From: Bacteroidales bacterium
Lineage (GTDB): Bacteria > Bacteroidota > Bacteroidia > Bacteroidales > UBA932
Direction: 5' to 3'
DNA: 64,000 nt
NCBI GenBank assembly: GCA_017504965.1
Contig: JAFVQD010000008.1
Coordinates: 1 to 64,000 of the forward strand
In this document: positions 25,211-33,622 of the stretch, piece by piece
Numbering within the stretch: the first letter of the stretch is position 1
How the letters are laid out: each line of letters begins with the position of its first letter
Program-made: the position numbers and the translations under genes
Notes under the pieces: model-generated
Seen by the model: only the letters and a program-made list of their open reading frames with translations
Database searches by the model: none
What the model was told of the DNA's origin: nothing

Positions 25211-26623
25211 TCATCGGTTCTGAAATACTATCGGAATGGAAAGCCTCTGAGCTACAGGTTTATTTCCATATATTGCAGGCTCCCATTTTGGAGACTGCCT
25301 GATGAGTGACACCACGTGAGCATCCAAGTCTTCGCAAATGCTTTCCAATACCCTGACATCTCTGACGATACCATCAGCTCCTACCTCAAACGCCACTTTC
25401 ATAGTACCTTCGTGATTACACCCTTCAGGCGGCGTAATCCTGGCATTAAGCCAGCGTGAAAAAGCCATCATATCCTGACCTTGAAATTGGGGCATTTTTT
25501 CTGGATTAACAATATAAAATGGATACTCTTTTTCCTTCTCATCATACCTTATTACTACTATTTCATCGAGTTCTTGTGGCCGTTTCATCGTAACCATAAT
25601 TACCCCATTTGAAGCTCTCTCTCCATATTTCTCTTTTGCAAATGCATCTTTCAAAATACTAATGGATTTAATACGGTTCGGATCGATTTTATCAAAATCC
25701 ATCTTACTAATCTCCTTTTCCACCCCACTCTCCAGAAGTATATACAATGGAGAATTTGTAATATCATACACTGTTCGAGCCTGTAAAGCTACACACAGAC
25801 ACACGAGAGGGAGCAAATAGAGCAGTTTCCATCTCTTAAGGATATGAGATTTGGACTTCGTCATCATAGTGATACGATTTTTAAGGATACTATGATTAAA
25901 ACTATTCGCGATAGAATAGCCACTCCCGCTGATAGCTTTTCTTACCAGTAAGTATTGATACCCTTTAATATCTATACCGGCTCGAAGAACAGCATCATCA
26001 GCCTCATACTCGTGAAGCTCCCTCAGATCTGACCTAAGTATCCAAATGGCCGGATTGAACCACTGGAGAGCAGATAAGATATCTACCAGGAGTATATCGA
26101 CAGAGTGCCCCAAAGCTATATGAGCCTTCTCGTGAATAAGGATAGACTCCCTATCCTCATCCCAGTCTTTTCGGGGTATAACGACATACTTCATCCAGCT
26201 GAATGAAGCTACGTCCCTGTCTGTTAAAATAATTTTACAGCCAACCTCTTCATTCACCAGCTCACCTTTCTTCACCATATTGAGAATGGAGATTATAGAC
26301 ACAATCACCCTGACCAAGACAAATAAAACACCTGCCCAGAAAACGAGGGCAAGGACCATTGGCCACCAGGATGCTCTGTTTTTCACCTCCAGTGCAAGTT
26401 CTGGCACCTGAGCAGTGTGTATCATCTCAGCGGCTCCCATCTGCATATCCTTATGGATAGTGATAATACAAAGTGGCAGGAGGAAAGACAAAAACGCTAT
26501 CCCCACCAACACTACCCTATTGAAACGATGGAATGTCTCCTTTTTCAATAGAAAACGGTAGAAGAGGTAGAAAACCAGCAGAACAACTGCCACCTTTATT
26601 TCATATATCAGAAAGTCCATCAT
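25211..26623 (-). CDS. M56 (BlaR1-like) metalloprotease with TonB-type C-terminus
   Basis: A 470-residue membrane protein. Residues 1-120 hold three membrane helices; the zinc protease site is HEKAH (164-168) with the downstream Glu in HEYEADD (204-210); a fourth helix lies near 268-285. After it come two periplasmic parts: a segment resembling the TonB-receptor plug edge (SISILKDAFAKEKYGERASNGVIMVT, about 328-354) and a TonB C-terminal domain (about 395-468, MKVAFEVGADGIVRDVRVLES, RLSIPIVF). It is paralogous to the M56 gene at 29565. Located 15 bases after the barrel gene. Confidence 0.88.
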   Translation of the reverse strand: MMDFLIYEIKVAVVLLVFYLFYRFLLKKETFHRFNRVVLVGIAFLSFLLPLCIITIHKDMQMGAAEMIHTAQVPELALEVKNRASWWPMVLALVFWAGVLFVLVRVIVSIISILNMVKKGELVNEEVGCKIILTDRDVASFSWMKYVVIPRKDWDEDRESILIHEKAHIALGHSVDILLVDILSALQWFNPAIWILRSDLRELHEYEADDAVLRAGIDIKGYQYLLVRKAISGSGYSIANSFNHSILKNRITMMTKSKSHILKRWKLLYLLPLVCLCVALQARTVYDITNSPLYILLESGVEKEISKMDFDKIDPNRIKSISILKDAFAKEKYGERASNGVIMVTMKRPQELDEIVVIRYDEKEKEYPFYIVNPEKMPQFQGQDMMAFSRWLNARITPPEGCNHEGTMKVAFEVGADGIVRDVRVLESICEDLDAHVVSLIRQSPKWEPAIYGNKPVAQRLSIPIVFQNR

Positions 26624-26638
26624 CTATATAACAGGTTT

Positions 26639-29533
26639 TTAGAACATCATATTCCACATGGCATTCTGGACGCGGGAGTTCTTCTTGGCGTTCATCTTGC
26701 CGAAGTTGAATGAGACTGTGAAGAGAAAGTAACGGCCGAGGACATTTGAGTATGTGTCCTCTGTGTATTCATCAGATGTGTACCTGTTAAGAGATTTGGT
26801 CTGATTGAGGATATCCTTTACAGACAGCGATAGGGTAACTGCCTTGATACTTTTCCCTACAGAGAGATTCCAATTGAAGGAAGGATCTCCATAGCCGTTC
26901 GCATAACCTCTGTAGAATGTGTATCCAAGATAATTCTTAAGTTCCCACCCTTTTCCTGGTTTGTAGGTGACATCACCGGAAAAACTGTGATCCCAGGTGT
27001 TCAGGTTGGCATTTGGGTCGAGTGAATACCTGGATATTCTGTTACGTGTCCCGGCACGAAGGGAGATGTTGAGTTTATCTGCATTGTACTTGAAATAGGT
27101 ACTTGCACTCCACGAAAGTGTATTGGTCCTGCTCTCCTGAAATCCACTCTTTCCACTATAGAACAGATCTCCGGACTCATCACCCCAGAAACTCTCCATA
27201 AACTTGTAATAGTCAAAATTATCCAGATCAAGCCCCTCCATCTCCCCTGCTGACTGATAACTTGTATTAGCTGTATACGAAGCATATCCGTCCAGTGACA
27301 TCGAGTACTTCTTGTCTTTTCCAAAAGACTTATTGAAACTCATATTGCTTGAGACAGTTGTCCCCAGCTTCTGCGAGTTTACGGGGATACCATATCTCAC
27401 ACCTTCACCATCAAACCAGCTGGCTGTAACGATAGGGTTGGATACGAGATTTCCATATACATTGATATAAAAGTATGAGAAGGACTTCTTATTGCTCACC
27501 CTATAAGTGGCACTGAAGTTATTATAAAAGGTGGGCTTCAAATAGATATTTCCTGCCTGTATCTGTATAGGGTTTGAGATATCCAGTGTAGGGATCACTT
27601 TGTCACCCGACACTGTCTGGGTATAACCGGAATAATACAAATAGAGATTGCTCTCACCTTTCCTATATCTGTAACTCAAGAATGGCGACCAGTTATATAG
27701 CCACTCCCCTTTACCGGTAATGGTCTCAACACCCATAGATCTGGTATTGATCACATTCTGCACCATATCACCCTTCAGACCGAACTGGACATTGGTGGTG
27801 TCATTGTTGTACTGAAATAGTAGGGAAACCGCCTCTTTCAAATAGCGACTGTTATTGGCAGATGAGTAATAATTATCCAGAACACCGGCTGAATAGGCCA
27901 TCTCAGAATTGTTGTTGGCAGAGATACTTGAGCTGAGGTTCCCTCTGAAAAGCCACCTCTTGGATATAGGCTCTACATAGCTGACCGATCCACCTGCATG
28001 GTAGTACTCCCTTTTGATATCATAGTCGATATTTTTTACATTTGTAGAAGATGTATACTCCACCTGAGTTCTCTCTGTCTTATCCCCATTCTGATCGCTG
28101 ATATTATAATCGAGAGAGATTGTAAGCGATCTATTCTTTTTCCCCAGATCCCTGACTCCGAAATCAGCCCAGCCACCTGTCCCGGTCTTGGTATTGTGCG
28201 CCTGAACATCAGATGTGGATTTGTTAAGAGATGCACCGGAGGTATAGGTCTGTGACTGATTGGACACAGTCACCCTGTTGCGTGCGTAATTAAAAGTTGG
28301 TCTGAATTCGAAAGAGTATTTCTTCTTCTCCTTATTCTTAAACTCCAAAGAAGCATTCACACCATTCTCCACCCCATAACCGGTATATTTCGTGTCTGTA
28401 TAAAGTTCCTCGCCGGATGGCTGGAATGATATGCGGGACGACACCTTTTTACTGTCCTTGGTGTTGTTCTTATACATAGCAGAGGCATTGGTCTCCACCC
28501 CTTTTATTCTGTCTGTATTATAGTTGACACCACCTTGCGCACTGGTGGTAAGGCCTCTGATTTTAGAGTAGTCATCGGATACTTCTGTACCGTCACTATA
28601 GTACATCACCATTCCGGTTCCTGCATCCATCACATTATGTCCGTTTCCAAGAATCACCACCTGATCTTTCTCTGTATACCCTGTCACCAGTGCAGAGCCG
28701 TTATAGAGGAACTTTCCATCCTCCACCAGATCACTCTTCTTGTCGGGATTGACCGAAGCACCACCCCCAAGCTTGGCATTTCCGAACCACCCTTTGGTGT
28801 ACTCCTGCTTGAGTTCTATATCCATCACCTTCTCCTTGTCATCCTGAGTCGCCACTCCTGTAAATGCAGCGGCATCCTTGGTCTTGTCCACCACCTTGAT
28901 CTTGTTTACTATCTTGGCAGGGAGATTCTTAAGGGCTGCCGAAGGGTCATTGAAGAAGAATGTCTTTCCACCTACGGTGATCTTGTCCACCGCCTCACCA
29001 TTGACCTTGACTGTACCATCATCACCCACCTCCATACCGGGCATCTTTTTGAGCAGCTCCTCCAGCATATCGTTCTCCCCTACCTTAAAAGATGAAGCAT
29101 TGTATATAATGGTATCCTGCAGGACTTCGATAGGATTTCCCACCGCTGAGATGGATGCAGCATCGATCATCTCAGGATTCTCCTCCATCTTAATGACACC
29201 GAGATTTACCTCCCAAGAGGTACAGTCGTGAACCTTTTTGTATGGCTTGTAGCCGATAAGCTCCACATTGAGGGTATATTTCCCCACCGGCACATCTTTA
29301 AGGTTCACCTTTCCCTTATCATCCGACAGAGCAAAACTGGTTATGACTGTATCACCTACAGGGACCAGATATGCCGAGGCCCAGGGGATAGGCTCTTCAC
29401 TTTGGGAATCCTTAAGTTCAAACTTCACCTCCACATTCCTATTTTTCTCAAACATAGAGAAATCCATAACCACCTGACCCTTCACAGAAACAGAAAGGAC
29501 AAGGGCCACAAAAGACACAAACAAACGCTTCAT
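26639..29533 (-). CDS. TonB-receptor-like outer-membrane beta-barrel protein
   Basis: A 964-residue protein with a signal peptide (MKRLFVSFVALVLSVSVKG), a carboxypeptidase-regulatory-like domain (about 30-115, VGKYTLNVELIGYKPY), a plug-like region (130-240, LEELLKKMPGMEVGDDGTVKVNGE and KTFFFNDPSAALKNLPAKIVNKIKVVD) and a long barrel ending in aromatic MMF. It fits the outer membrane beta-barrel family of Bacteroidota that resembles TonB receptors but lacks a clear TonB box. Sits between two M56 genes under a BlaI-type repressor, so its synthesis is probably controlled by that sensor system. Confidence 0.85.
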   Translation of the reverse strand: MKRLFVSFVALVLSVSVKGQVVMDFSMFEKNRNVEVKFELKDSQSEEPIPWASAYLVPVGDTVITSFALSDDKGKVNLKDVPVGKYTLNVELIGYKPYKKVHDCTSWEVNLGVIKMEENPEMIDAASISAVGNPIEVLQDTIIYNASSFKVGENDMLEELLKKMPGMEVGDDGTVKVNGEAVDKITVGGKTFFFNDPSAALKNLPAKIVNKIKVVDKTKDAAAFTGVATQDDKEKVMDIELKQEYTKGWFGNAKLGGGASVNPDKKSDLVEDGKFLYNGSALVTGYTEKDQVVILGNGHNVMDAGTGMVMYYSDGTEVSDDYSKIRGLTTSAQGGVNYNTDRIKGVETNASAMYKNNTKDSKKVSSRISFQPSGEELYTDTKYTGYGVENGVNASLEFKNKEKKKYSFEFRPTFNYARNRVTVSNQSQTYTSGASLNKSTSDVQAHNTKTGTGGWADFGVRDLGKKNRSLTISLDYNISDQNGDKTERTQVEYTSSTNVKNIDYDIKREYYHAGGSVSYVEPISKRWLFRGNLSSSISANNNSEMAYSAGVLDNYYSSANNSRYLKEAVSLLFQYNNDTTNVQFGLKGDMVQNVINTRSMGVETITGKGEWLYNWSPFLSYRYRKGESNLYLYYSGYTQTVSGDKVIPTLDISNPIQIQAGNIYLKPTFYNNFSATYRVSNKKSFSYFYINVYGNLVSNPIVTASWFDGEGVRYGIPVNSQKLGTTVSSNMSFNKSFGKDKKYSMSLDGYASYTANTSYQSAGEMEGLDLDNFDYYKFMESFWGDESGDLFYSGKSGFQESRTNTLSWSASTYFKYNADKLNISLRAGTRNRISRYSLDPNANLNTWDHSFSGDVTYKPGKGWELKNYLGYTFYRGYANGYGDPSFNWNLSVGKSIKAVTLSLSVKDILNQTKSLNRYTSDEYTEDTYSNVLGRYFLFTVSFNFGKMNAKKNSRVQNAMWNMMF

Positions 29534-29564
29534 ACAAATCCAATTTCAAATATTAGGCCATAAT

Positions 29565-30674
29565 TTACTCTTTTCCAAGAGTTCCATAAGTGATTTTCAG
29601 GGCTTTAGTCTTTCTAAGCTCATCTTTAACATCAATAATTTCTCCAAGCTCTACATCTGAAGATGCATTGATGGTCACCATCGGTACATAACCGACATTC
29701 TCAATCTTCTCAGATATGATCTTCTCCACCTCAGCCTTGGTACACACCTTTCCATCTATATTGATATTTGATCCGCCATCTTCAGTGATAATACTGATAA
29801 CAATAGGCTTTTCACGTTGGACCTCGATTTTTCTCTCGACCATAGCCAAGAGGAAAATTCCGATAATAGGGACAATATAGAGCACCTTCCAAGTACTCAA
29901 TGGGGAAGATTTTTTGTTCAACATCATACTGATTCTTTGTTTTAATGTACTGTGATTAAAATTATTGACCAGCGAGTATCCGCTACCGCCAAGCGATTTT
30001 TTGATTAAAAGGTATTGGTACTCTTTCATATTGGCACCGCTCCTCAATACGGCATCATCCGCTTCAAACTCGTGAAGCATACGGAGATCACCCTTGAGTA
30101 GCCAGATGGCCGGATTAAACCACTGGATAGATGTAAGGATATCCACAAACAACAGATCCCAGGAGTGCCTCAACTCTATATGGGCCCTCTCGTGCATTAG
30201 TATCTGTGGGCATCCTCTGTGGTAATCCTCTCTGGAGATTACGATATATTTCATCCAACTGAAAGTGGCACTATCATCCTCAGTTATGATAAGATCTATA
30301 CCCCCGGCAATCTCCTGGCGACTTCCACTTTTTATGATCCTTTTGATCCGGACTAAAGAGACAAGAACATTTCCCAGCACCGCTGCCACACCTATAAAAA
30401 AGAGGATACTAAGGACAATGGTCCATAGAGAGTGCCCTTCAGCCACCTCTTCAGCAGCAGTACCAACTTCTGCCACCGCTCCGGCAGGGATGACCACTAC
30501 GTCGTGCAATGTTATCACGCAAAATGGGAGCAAAAAAGAGAGGAGCGCTGTCGCCAAAAGGACAATACGGTTCACACGGTGAAAAGTCTCCTTACTTAGC
30601 AAGAGGCGGTAGAACATATAGAATACGCTTAGCGCAATGGCCACCTTCAGTTGATATGTCAAAAATTCTGCCAT
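29565..30674 (-). CDS. blaR1: M56 (BlaR1-like) regulatory metalloprotease
   Basis: A 369-residue integral membrane protease with three N-terminal helices, zinc site HERAH (161-165), HEFEADDAVLR (201-211) and a fourth helix near 268-284 (VLYIVPIIGIFLLAMV), followed by a short periplasmic tail. In BlaR1/MecR1 a ligand-sensing signal activates the protease, which leads to loss of the BlaI-type repressor. No penicillin-binding sensor domain is present, so the signal is not a beta-lactam by this evidence. Six bases after the blaI-like gene. Confidence 0.9.
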   Translation of the reverse strand: MAEFLTYQLKVAIALSVFYMFYRLLLSKETFHRVNRIVLLATALLSFLLPFCVITLHDVVVIPAGAVAEVGTAAEEVAEGHSLWTIVLSILFFIGVAAVLGNVLVSLVRIKRIIKSGSRQEIAGGIDLIITEDDSATFSWMKYIVISREDYHRGCPQILMHERAHIELRHSWDLLFVDILTSIQWFNPAIWLLKGDLRMLHEFEADDAVLRSGANMKEYQYLLIKKSLGGSGYSLVNNFNHSTLKQRISMMLNKKSSPLSTWKVLYIVPIIGIFLLAMVERKIEVQREKPIVISIITEDGGSNINIDGKVCTKAEVEKIISEKIENVGYVPMVTINASSDVELGEIIDVKDELRKTKALKITYGTLGKE

Positions 30675-30680
30675 ATGCCC

Positions 30681-31043
30681 CTATTTTTCACCCATCTCTA
30701 TCTGTTCGATTAGCTCCTTCAGCTCATCCACACTGATCTTCTCCTCCTTTACAAAAGAGGATACTGCACTCAGATAAGAATTGTTGAAGTAGCTGCTGAT
30801 GATCCCCCCCACAGTGCTCCCTGCATAATCCTCTCTCTTGACCATAGGAAAGTACTGATAGGTGTTGCCGTAGGCCTTATGGCTCAGATAACCGTTTGCC
30901 TCCAATGTCCGGACCATCGTTGACAAGGTATTGAAATGGGGTTTGGGCTCCTCATAGTGATCCAGAAGTTCACGGACGAACATAGCACCTTCATCCCAAA
31001 AGAGATTCATGATCTCTTCCTCTTTTCTAGTCAGTTTTTTCAT
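30681..31043 (-). CDS. blaI: BlaI/MecI-type transcriptional repressor
   Basis: A 120-residue winged-helix repressor: KLTRKEEEIMNLFWDEGAMFVREL at the start, the recognition segment PHFNTLSTMVRTLEANGYLSHKAYGNTYQYFP, and a C-terminal dimerisation helix region with SFVKEEKISVDELKELIEQIE. The frame is open 26 codons further upstream, but the ATG at 31043 (MKKLTRKEEE) is chosen because it matches the family start and lies just behind the promoter at 31063-31110. First gene of the M56/barrel operon; likely autoregulated. Confidence 0.92.
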   Translation of the reverse strand: MKKLTRKEEEIMNLFWDEGAMFVRELLDHYEEPKPHFNTLSTMVRTLEANGYLSHKAYGNTYQYFPMVKREDYAGSTVGGIISSYFNNSYLSAVSSFVKEEKISVDELKELIEQIEMGEK

Positions 31044-31062
31044 GCCAAATTTGTTTATGGCA

Positions 31063-31110
31063 CAAAGGTAACTAAATTTTCTTTTAATGCAACTATTTTT
31101 TATAGTTACA
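31063..31110 (-). promoter_or_regulatory. Promoter and operator of the blaI-M56-barrel operon
   Basis: On the minus strand TTGC (31092-31089), an 18-base spacer and TACCTTTG (31070-31063) form a good promoter. Overlapping the -33 element is an inverted repeat TGTAACTAT-5-ATAGTTGCA (31110-31088), 8 of 9 matching. TGTA/TACA half-sites are typical of BlaI/MecI operators, so this is the probable autoregulatory site. Confidence 0.7.
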
Positions 31111-31479
31111 CTAAAACACACGTCTCTCCTCCCTTCCGAATATGAGACCTAAAAAGATGGCACAGCCTGCAATAGGAAGAAGAAGGTACTGCTTGTAGGG
31201 CTCAATGGCAGACTGAATTTTTGAGATCAGCTCTGATCCCACCTCTGGGGTGGATACCGGATAAAGCCAGACTATAAACATGGCAAATATCCCCATGAGC
31301 AGTCCTATAACAAGAGCAGCGACAAGTGCTACCCTACCGGTCCTTCTCTGCCTGTCCACCTCCGACTTGATCCCATCCACAGCATTGATCTTCTGCCTGA
31401 CTTCGAGCAGGAAGGTGGGATTGTCCTCTACCTGAGGCTTATTGTTCCGTAGGAACGATTCTATATTGTCATTTTTCAT
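31111..31479 (-). CDS. Two-TM membrane protein, candidate anti-sigma factor
   Basis: A 122-residue protein with a charged cytosolic N-terminus (residues 1-48: IESFLRNNKPQVEDNPTFLLEVRQKINAVDGI), two membrane helices (about 50-72 and 98-114) and a short basic tail. The start overlaps the stop of the ECF sigma gene by 4 bases (ATGA). Small membrane proteins in this position usually restrain the sigma factor; no named family is recognised here. Confidence 0.75.
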   Translation of the reverse strand: MKNDNIESFLRNNKPQVEDNPTFLLEVRQKINAVDGIKSEVDRQRRTGRVALVAALVIGLLMGIFAMFIVWLYPVSTPEVGSELISKIQSAIEPYKQYLLLPIAGCAIFLGLIFGREERRVF

Positions 31480-31958
31480 TGGAGTATCGATTTTAAATGG
31501 TTACGGGCCGTAGACAAATGGTATTTTACAGTCCCTGATGGCATCTGGAGTATCGAGGCTATCTCCTTTATGCTTCTGTCCTCAAAATAAAAGAGGACAA
31601 TGACGGCCTTCTCCTTCTCTTGAAGCATATTGAGTGCCTGATAGAGTTTCTGATATCTGAACCTCCCATCGGTCTCATCCGCAGAAGGGACGGACAACAT
31701 TTGCGGAGCATCCGTCGGAAGAGTCTCAAACCTGGGCTTTCTAAGATGGTCCAGATAACAATTATATGCTATCCTGAAAAGCCAGGTGCTGAATTTTGAG
31801 AGTCCCAGGAATGAGCCTGATGCCACATAGGCCCTGACGAGGGCATCCTGCGCTATATCATCCGCCAAAGATGAGTCCCCACCACACAAGGCAAGCAGAA
31901 ACCTTCTCAAAGATTCCTGCTCCCCCCTAACCAGGTCTATGAAGCGCTCCTGCGTCAT
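31476..31958 (-). CDS. ECF-type RNA polymerase sigma factor
   Basis: A 160-residue sigma-70 protein with region 2 (LADDIAQDALVRAYVAS, FSTWLFRIAYNCYLDHLRKPR) and region 4 (RSIKEIASILQMPSGTVKYHLSTARNHL). It overlaps both neighbours by 4 bases, making a compact three-gene operon: DUF6249-like membrane protein, sigma factor, small membrane protein. Confidence 0.93.
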   Translation of the reverse strand: MTQERFIDLVRGEQESLRRFLLALCGGDSSLADDIAQDALVRAYVASGSFLGLSKFSTWLFRIAYNCYLDHLRKPRFETLPTDAPQMLSVPSADETDGRFRYQKLYQALNMLQEKEKAVIVLFYFEDRSIKEIASILQMPSGTVKYHLSTARNHLKSILQ

Positions 31959-32386
31959 TTGATGTTTCTCTCTTCAGCCTCAATCTCCTTGGCAAGCATC
32001 TTCTTGCCTACAAAATAAACAATAAAGAGAGCAATCCCTATAGCTAACAACACTCCACCGGGAACAGCCAGGATAAAACCAGGACCGTCCAATATATCCC
32101 AACCCATCCCCTCACCAAAAAGGACACCACCCACCAGCATAAATAGGCCAAGCAAAGATGTGACACAGGCTGAAGTTAGACGTTTCAAAAGACGCTCCTT
32201 AATGGTCAGAGCCTCCTGGTGACCTCTGAAGAAGTCAGCATCGATTTTGGCACCCGCCTCAATAGCCTTGAGCATAACCTCAGTTTTTTTGTCCATCTCA
32301 TGCTGACGTCCTCTCATCACAAGCCACACAATCATAACAGGCAATACAACACAAATGCCTATCGGAATCAAAAATTGAAAACCCAT
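31955..32386 (-). CDS. DUF6249-like membrane protein
   Basis: A 143-residue protein with one N-terminal helix (FLIPIGICVVLPVMIVWLVM), a cytosolic helical stretch (MDKKTEVMLKAIEAGAKIDADFF) and two further helices (68-90, 103-125). The 'LKAIEAG..ID' stretch between membrane segments is typical of the small DUF6249-type proteins that accompany ECF sigma genes in Bacteroidota. It is the first gene of the operon. Function unknown. Confidence 0.75.
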   Translation of the reverse strand: MGFQFLIPIGICVVLPVMIVWLVMRGRQHEMDKKTEVMLKAIEAGAKIDADFFRGHQEALTIKERLLKRLTSACVTSLLGLFMLVGGVLFGEGMGWDILDGPGFILAVPGGVLLAIGIALFIVYFVGKKMLAKEIEAEERNIK

Positions 32387-32403
32387 AATTCGAAAAATTT
32401 TAA

Positions 32404-32428
32404 TGTTTACACCTATTAGACGTAAACA
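32404..32428. promoter_or_regulatory. Inverted repeat upstream of the sigma-factor operon
   Basis: TGTTTAC (32404-32410) and GTAAACA (32422-32428) are perfect 7-base arms 11 bases apart, 18 bases upstream of the DUF6249-like start. It may be a regulator binding site; the promoter itself was not clear. Confidence 0.4.
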
Positions 32429-32461
32429 CAGAACGAAAGGTTGGAAAAATTTGCTGCAACT

Positions 32462-32572
32462 TTAGAATATTCTGGATGAGTAGATCTCCCTTCCCCCCTC
32501 TGTCAGACCTTCGATAACCACCTTGAATTTCCCTTCATACTGTGTAAAAATCAGAGTTCCAGCCAATCGGTC
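32462..32572 (-). pseudogene. Possible orphan C-terminus of a lost secreted protein
   Basis: Overlapping the end of the DUF4249 gene in another frame, 36 codons read on to a stop and end with the segment FTQYEGKFKVVIEGLTEGG and then REIYSSRIF. This looks like the last strands of a beta-sandwich or macroglobulin-like secreted protein, in which a G-K-F-x-V-x-I-E-G-L-T pattern near the C-terminus is common. There is no start codon or upstream body. It could be a relic of a deleted gene or chance. Confidence 0.3.
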
Positions 32573-33612
32573 TCATACATCAGGACTCCGGCGAGGACTC
32601 CTGCACCGTTTATGATGTTTGTGAAGGCATATCCGGCAGGTGCAAGCCCCACCTCCCCGAAGATATTCTCATCTATCTGGTTCTGGGCATAGGCATACCT
32701 GCTGAAATCGGATGTCATCTTGTATAGTCTTATCTTATATCTGTATTTGATATCTGTAATGTATATATAATCGCCATTCTCCCCCTTATCCTCAGCGTGC
32801 ATCCCCTCATTATAGGTCCATATCCCCTCCAGAATGTGATCTTCACCATTGAAATCCTTATCCATAAACATAGTGAGACTCTCGTAACATTCAAATGAAT
32901 AGCCATTATAATTCACATTCAGGACTGAAGATGTCTGAGGAAGAAGGGGATTGTCCCCCATCGCAGTTATGATTCCGGAGTAGCAGGCCAGAGTGGTATC
33001 CTTATCGAAAAACTCACCATTACTGTCTTTTGCATAATATTCGTACAGCTGTTCCCTCACAAGCTGTATTCCATAAGCATCTGTGGCGTAAGGATCATCC
33101 TTTATAGGCCACTTCACCCTCAGACGGAGATTATAATTCACCCCCGGACTCTGTCCGACATCCTTGGTCTGCTGCTCATCAGTCATATCGAACACCTCAT
33201 ACTCCAGACCATCATAAGACACAGGGACAGGGATCCTTGTCACCGACTCCACTGTCTCGAATCCGTCTGCACTTACCACCACCTTTATCTCATCATCAGG
33301 AAGAGGAGCCACATCTGCGACGTAAGAGCCTGCAGCACCACCTCGAGGTACATCTGCCCCCTCCTGCTTGGTCACAGGTACCATATCTCCATTTACAAAA
33401 ACCTTCACATCAGGTCTGAAATTCTTCACATCATAACTGCTGTTCACTGCCACACATGGTCTCACACTCACCGATATATGATCTGTTACTCCTGGGAGAC
33501 ACTCCACGAAAATTATATTCTCCCCCTCCATTTTCAAATCAAATTCCACTTCACAGGATGTCCACAGAAGGGCCATCATAAGCATTAAAAATATATTTAT
33601 ATCTCTTTTCAT
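32551..33612 (-). CDS. DUF4249 family lipoprotein
   Basis: A 353-residue lipoprotein: lipobox LLWTSC with Cys20 as the modified residue, then CEVEFDLKMEGENIIFVECLPG, the typical DUF4249 start, and a beta-rich body. Genes of this family sit beside STN-type TonB receptors, and the protein is thought to act at the cell surface with the receptor, perhaps as a substrate-binding partner. Lies 10 bases after the receptor gene. Confidence 0.85.
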   Translation of the reverse strand: MKRDINIFLMLMMALLWTSCEVEFDLKMEGENIIFVECLPGVTDHISVSVRPCVAVNSSYDVKNFRPDVKVFVNGDMVPVTKQEGADVPRGGAAGSYVADVAPLPDDEIKVVVSADGFETVESVTRIPVPVSYDGLEYEVFDMTDEQQTKDVGQSPGVNYNLRLRVKWPIKDDPYATDAYGIQLVREQLYEYYAKDSNGEFFDKDTTLACYSGIITAMGDNPLLPQTSSVLNVNYNGYSFECYESLTMFMDKDFNGEDHILEGIWTYNEGMHAEDKGENGDYIYITDIKYRYKIRLYKMTSDFSRYAYAQNQIDENIFGEVGLAPAGYAFTNIINGAGVLAGVLMYETDWLEL

Positions 33613-33622
33613 CTCTTAGCTC

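Noticed and set aside
29565-30674. Beta-lactam resistance sensor
   Set aside because: The M56 protease lacks a penicillin-binding sensor domain and no beta-lactamase is nearby, so BlaR1 similarity is limited to the protease part.
31044-31121. Upstream extension of the BlaI-type protein by 26 residues
   Set aside because: The extension overlaps the promoter and operator and has no match to the family start.
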